Below, in pieces: positions 40,312 to 42,976 of a DNA stretch of 42,976 nucleotides. The position numbers were made by a program, and so were the translations under genes. The DNA lies in NCBI GenBank assembly GCA_013054445.1, contig JAAMPI010000333.1:1-42976 (forward strand), in the 5' to 3' direction. The DNA is from Cudoniella acicularis. Taxonomy: Eukaryota > Ascomycota > Leotiomycetes > Helotiales > Helotiaceae. A model generated the notes under the pieces. The model saw nothing but the letters and a program-made list of their open reading frames with translations. It was not told the DNA's origin and did not search any database. How positions within the stretch are numbered: the stretch's first letter is position 1; each line of letters opens with the position of its first letter.

Positions 40312-41572
40312 ATGGGGAGTAAATGTCGTGATTCTAGAATGCGCATTGTAGTGGAAAAACTTGGGAAATACTTCTCCATATATATTCTGCAACCTTTATG
40401 ACTAGTAGGAGCTGTCCTTCAATCCGTATCCCCACTCCGCTCCCTTTGTCCCCCTCGCTTAGCACACTGCATTCAAATCACTCACTCTATTGACATTTGC
40501 ATAATTTAAATACAAAACGAGGCAGGAGGGAGGGACTTTTATTACTGTTCTATCTTTGCGCAGACGATTTATTCCTAATCATTAACCGCCCTGATTGTTA
40601 CAATTCGTTGCGATCACTCACGAAAATACAGTCACTGTGATTTACTGAACAACCTGGAACCTACAAAACAAAAGCACAATACACACTTAAAAACACTGAG
40701 ATAATCACAAGTTCTAATAAAGCACAATAAAGAAATTCGGTAGGATTGAATATTATTTACTTTTAGAATCTTTCCATTGGAATATTAGTTGATACTGGCG
40801 CTGTGTGTATTCTTTGAAGTGTTGTTAGTGGGTGGCTTCAATACAAGAGTTAGGCGACATTTATAGCGTGTCACACGCTGAATTTTAGGGAGTACTCCTT
40901 GAATATTTCGAGGACCCTTCGGTTTATAGTGGAAAACGTATGAATTACTTCGTGCGTTGCTATCTAGGTCTCTAGTTATATTTTCCAAAATTATTCGTAC
41001 ACTCATTTGATAGCTATAATTCTCCGCGATTTCATTGTTTTCAAATCGCGATGCGATGCGACGAGGTTCGTCGAAGGAGAACAGATCAGTCGCTAATTTA
41101 CAGGGTATCGGCCACTGTAAATTAACAAGAGGCTCGCTGTGTTTTGACGCACGCTTTTCCCGGGCAAGCAATAAATCTCTCATGGCGCGTTTTCTAAATT
41201 TGAATTGATTCTTTTATGTATATAACAGACGGTAACCACCAAGCCTTGTTACTTAACTTGTGCTATTATAATTATTTTGCAAAGTGTCACATAAACTTAA
41301 TATTTGATTTGGTTCTAATTATGATTTAATGTCTAGTGACATCAAATCACATAATGGCTGTTTTATCTGTACAAGAGCTAGCATGGCTCTAATGGCTGAC
41401 TTTTGTGATTTAATAAGCACTTAGGCAAACCTTATATATCACGTATTCACGACCAGAGGCTACCTTACCAGATAGTGTGTGCGAATTAGGTACTGCGTAC
41501 AAATTAAGTGGAGTGCACAAACCAACTAGTATTCGATTGGCCAAAAGGCCCTCAAGGCCCCTCGCTACGAAT
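40312..41572. other. AT-rich region between permease and hydrolase
   Basis: Visibly AT-richer than neighbouring genes. It holds one isolated 132-codon frame (40785-41183, minus), listed separately, and otherwise nothing recognised. Confidence 0.4.
40785..41183 (-). CDS. Orphan hypothetical protein (132 aa)
   Basis: An ATG at 41183 opens a 132-codon frame beginning MRDLLLAREKRASKHSE, a long run for such AT-rich DNA. The product is basic, with no signal peptide, membrane helix or motif I recognise; the middle (YSYQMSVRIILENITRDLD) has mixed polarity like a folded domain. No splice sites clearly extend it. It may be an orphan gene, the remnant of a larger one, or chance. Confidence 0.3.
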   Translation of the reverse strand: MRDLLLAREKRASKHSEPLVNLQWPIPCKLATDLFSFDEPRRIASRFENNEIAENYSYQMSVRIILENITRDLDSNARSNSYVFHYKPKGPRNIQGVLPKIQRVTRYKCRLTLVLKPPTNNTSKNTHSASIN

Positions 41573-42499
41573 CTACCCCAATAAACCATTCCCAAATTTC
41601 ACAACCTCCTCCACAAGGCCATCCATCCAAGTCAAATGAGGCGAATGTCCACTCGGGCACTTCAAAACCCCAATATCTACCTCCTCCCTCTGGTTCTGCA
41701 ACGCCACCATCCCCTCCTGATACGCCGCCGGCAAAGCCAAATCATTTTCCGTCACCAAATAAATACACGGTAGTGCCGGGTATGCATCATTCTCTAAAAC
41801 GGTCGTGAGTATCGTCGACGCAGTCAACGTCGACTCATAATATTTGGCTTTCTCATCATCTAAGCCGTTGAAGAAATATTTTGCGCCTTCGACGGTGGAC
41901 ATTAGGCCTTCCATGCCGTTTTGCTGGGTTCAGATTGTCAGCTGTATCCATATTCTCAGACAGGTCGAGATTATGGTCAAGTAAGGAACCATCAAGACTG
42001 CCAGACTTACATGAAATTTACAATAAGGCGGAATAACCGGGGGACTCCCATCCTTCGGCTGAAAAAACGAATGCACACTCTCCCCCACCGGCACCAAAAA
42101 CGCACACTCATAAAACACCCCAATAACCCCTCCCCTCTTCCCCTCCTTCTCCCTCCATTCCCTCTGCAACTCCGGAATCGCCGCCGCAGTCGCCGTTAAA
42201 CCACCCGATGAATGACCCATAAAAAGTATATTCCTTCCTTCTTCAACAATCAATTGGTTTAAGAGCGTAAGAATGACGGCTACATCGTCTGCTTGCTGTG
42301 GGTACCCGCCAGGAGGGGGAGGGAGGTCATAAGATGGGTGGGAAGGGGAGCCGGTATTTAGTTTTGAGGGGGAGGAGGTGGGCAGTTGTGGGCAGATGGC
42401 GGGAATTCCGCGGGCCTCAAGGGAGGCGAGGAAAGGTTGGTAGGGCTCTGGGGTGTGGTAGGAACCGTGGCAGAGGAGGACTGTGAATGAGGGTGACAT
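41573..42499 (-). CDS. Alpha/beta hydrolase (esterase-like)
   Basis: Cytosolic serine hydrolase of the alpha/beta fold, in the fungal group annotated as salicylate-esterase-like or AB_hydrolase. Exons 42011-42499 and 41573-41923 (279 aa). The N-terminus has the oxyanion-side HG (VLLCHGSYHTPEPY), the nucleophile elbow GHSSG with S97, a candidate acid D224 (LVTENDLALP) and the catalytic His about H256 (SGHSPHL). A Pro/Gly-rich loop (YDLPPPPGGYPQQ) precedes the helix before the elbow. The 87-nt intron has GTAAGT, a CTGAC branch and CCCAG. Substrate unknown. Nothing ties it to the purine genes other than distance. Confidence 0.88.
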
Positions 42500-42976
42500 T
42501 TTTTGTTTGTTATTGAATTGTTGATGTTTTGCATCAGGAGATTTGGGAAATTGAAATGAAGATTGTAGTTTTTGAGGTGAGAGTGTGCATGAATTGTACG
42601 TACATTTGTTGGATGTCTAACGAAATTTTGCCGGTTGGAGGAAACAGACGAGCTGTTGTCTGCTTTGAGTGCTTACGGAGGGGCATCGATGGCTCTAGTG
42701 GCCGTTGGGTTCCGTAGTTTCCGCTGGTTGTTTTATGTGGTGAGATTACCACATTTATGTGGGACCATTGCTGGATATTCTCACAAGATTTTGAAGGTTG
42801 CAGACAAAGGGCAGCAAATTCACTTTGCTCAGGGGTCACTCGCTAAAGGCCTGTGTGCAGCCCCTGAAATTGAGCGAGTATCTCATTCCACAAATTAGTC
42901 AATCACAGCTAAAACCTGGGACACGAAGTACAGGTTAGGATCTTGACTTGATTGAAATAATATTTAAAAATTTCAA
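42500..42976. other. Right flank, no gene recognised
   Basis: Promoter side of the alpha/beta hydrolase gene. Frames of up to about 100 codons lie on both strands and overlap; none is recognisable. Confidence 0.45.

Overview
The window is nuclear DNA of a filamentous ascomycete (Pezizomycotina). The evidence is many short introns (about 46-100 nt, GTRNGT donors, CTNAC/CTGAY branch sites), fungal-type proteins (AzgA, Mid1, Yop1, fungal RFX and forkhead factors) and fungal mitochondrial proteins encoded in the nucleus. Leotiomycetes would fit, but that is a weak inference. No CRISPR array, rRNA, convincing tRNA or intact transposon was seen.

Layout, left to right. 1-1581: no gene. 1582-3540 (-): azgA-type purine permease with a 9-nt first coding exon and a GC-AG intron. 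3541-8449: gene-poor. 8450-10241 (-): aspartokinase. 11071-13784 (-): RFX transcription factor. 15021-15742 (+): Yop1/DP1 ER-shaping protein. 16550-18586 (+): Mid1 calcium-channel subunit. 20685-22994 (+): Hcm1/Sep1-like forkhead factor behind a leader of about 1 kb with no ATG. 23782-25576 (-): decayed seven-helix membrane protein. 27154-28264 (+): KIN17. 28504-28988 (-): Spt4. 29398-30766 (-): mitochondrial Trp-tRNA synthetase. 31058-31951 (-): mitochondrial ribosomal protein S10. 32462-33738 (+): damaged purine nucleoside phosphorylase. 33895-34839 (-): Fcf2. 35121-35588 (-): truncated 2OG-Fe(II) oxygenase. 36295-37788 (-) and 38386-40311 (+): amidohydrolase and NCS2 purine permease, divergent. 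40785-41183 (-): orphan reading frame. 41573-42499 (-): alpha/beta hydrolase.

Two themes stand out. The first is purines. Two unrelated permeases (AzgA and NCS2 families), a nucleoside phosphorylase and a deaminase-type amidohydrolase occur in 40 kb. The amidohydrolase/NCS2 pair shares a promoter with several GATA-factor sites and one near-match to the purine-regulator site TCGG-N6-CCGA. The NCS2 protein departs from its family signature at two substrate-motif positions, so its substrate may not be xanthine or uric acid. The second is lesions. The seven-helix gene carries four inactivating changes, the phosphorylase and oxygenase are damaged, and two conserved genes (KIN17, S10m) each hold one frameshift. 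The S10m and phosphorylase shifts lie in C/G runs, so consensus errors must be excluded before calling those pseudogenes.

Exon boundaries were chosen by splice signals plus continuity of conserved protein sequence. They are inference without transcript data.
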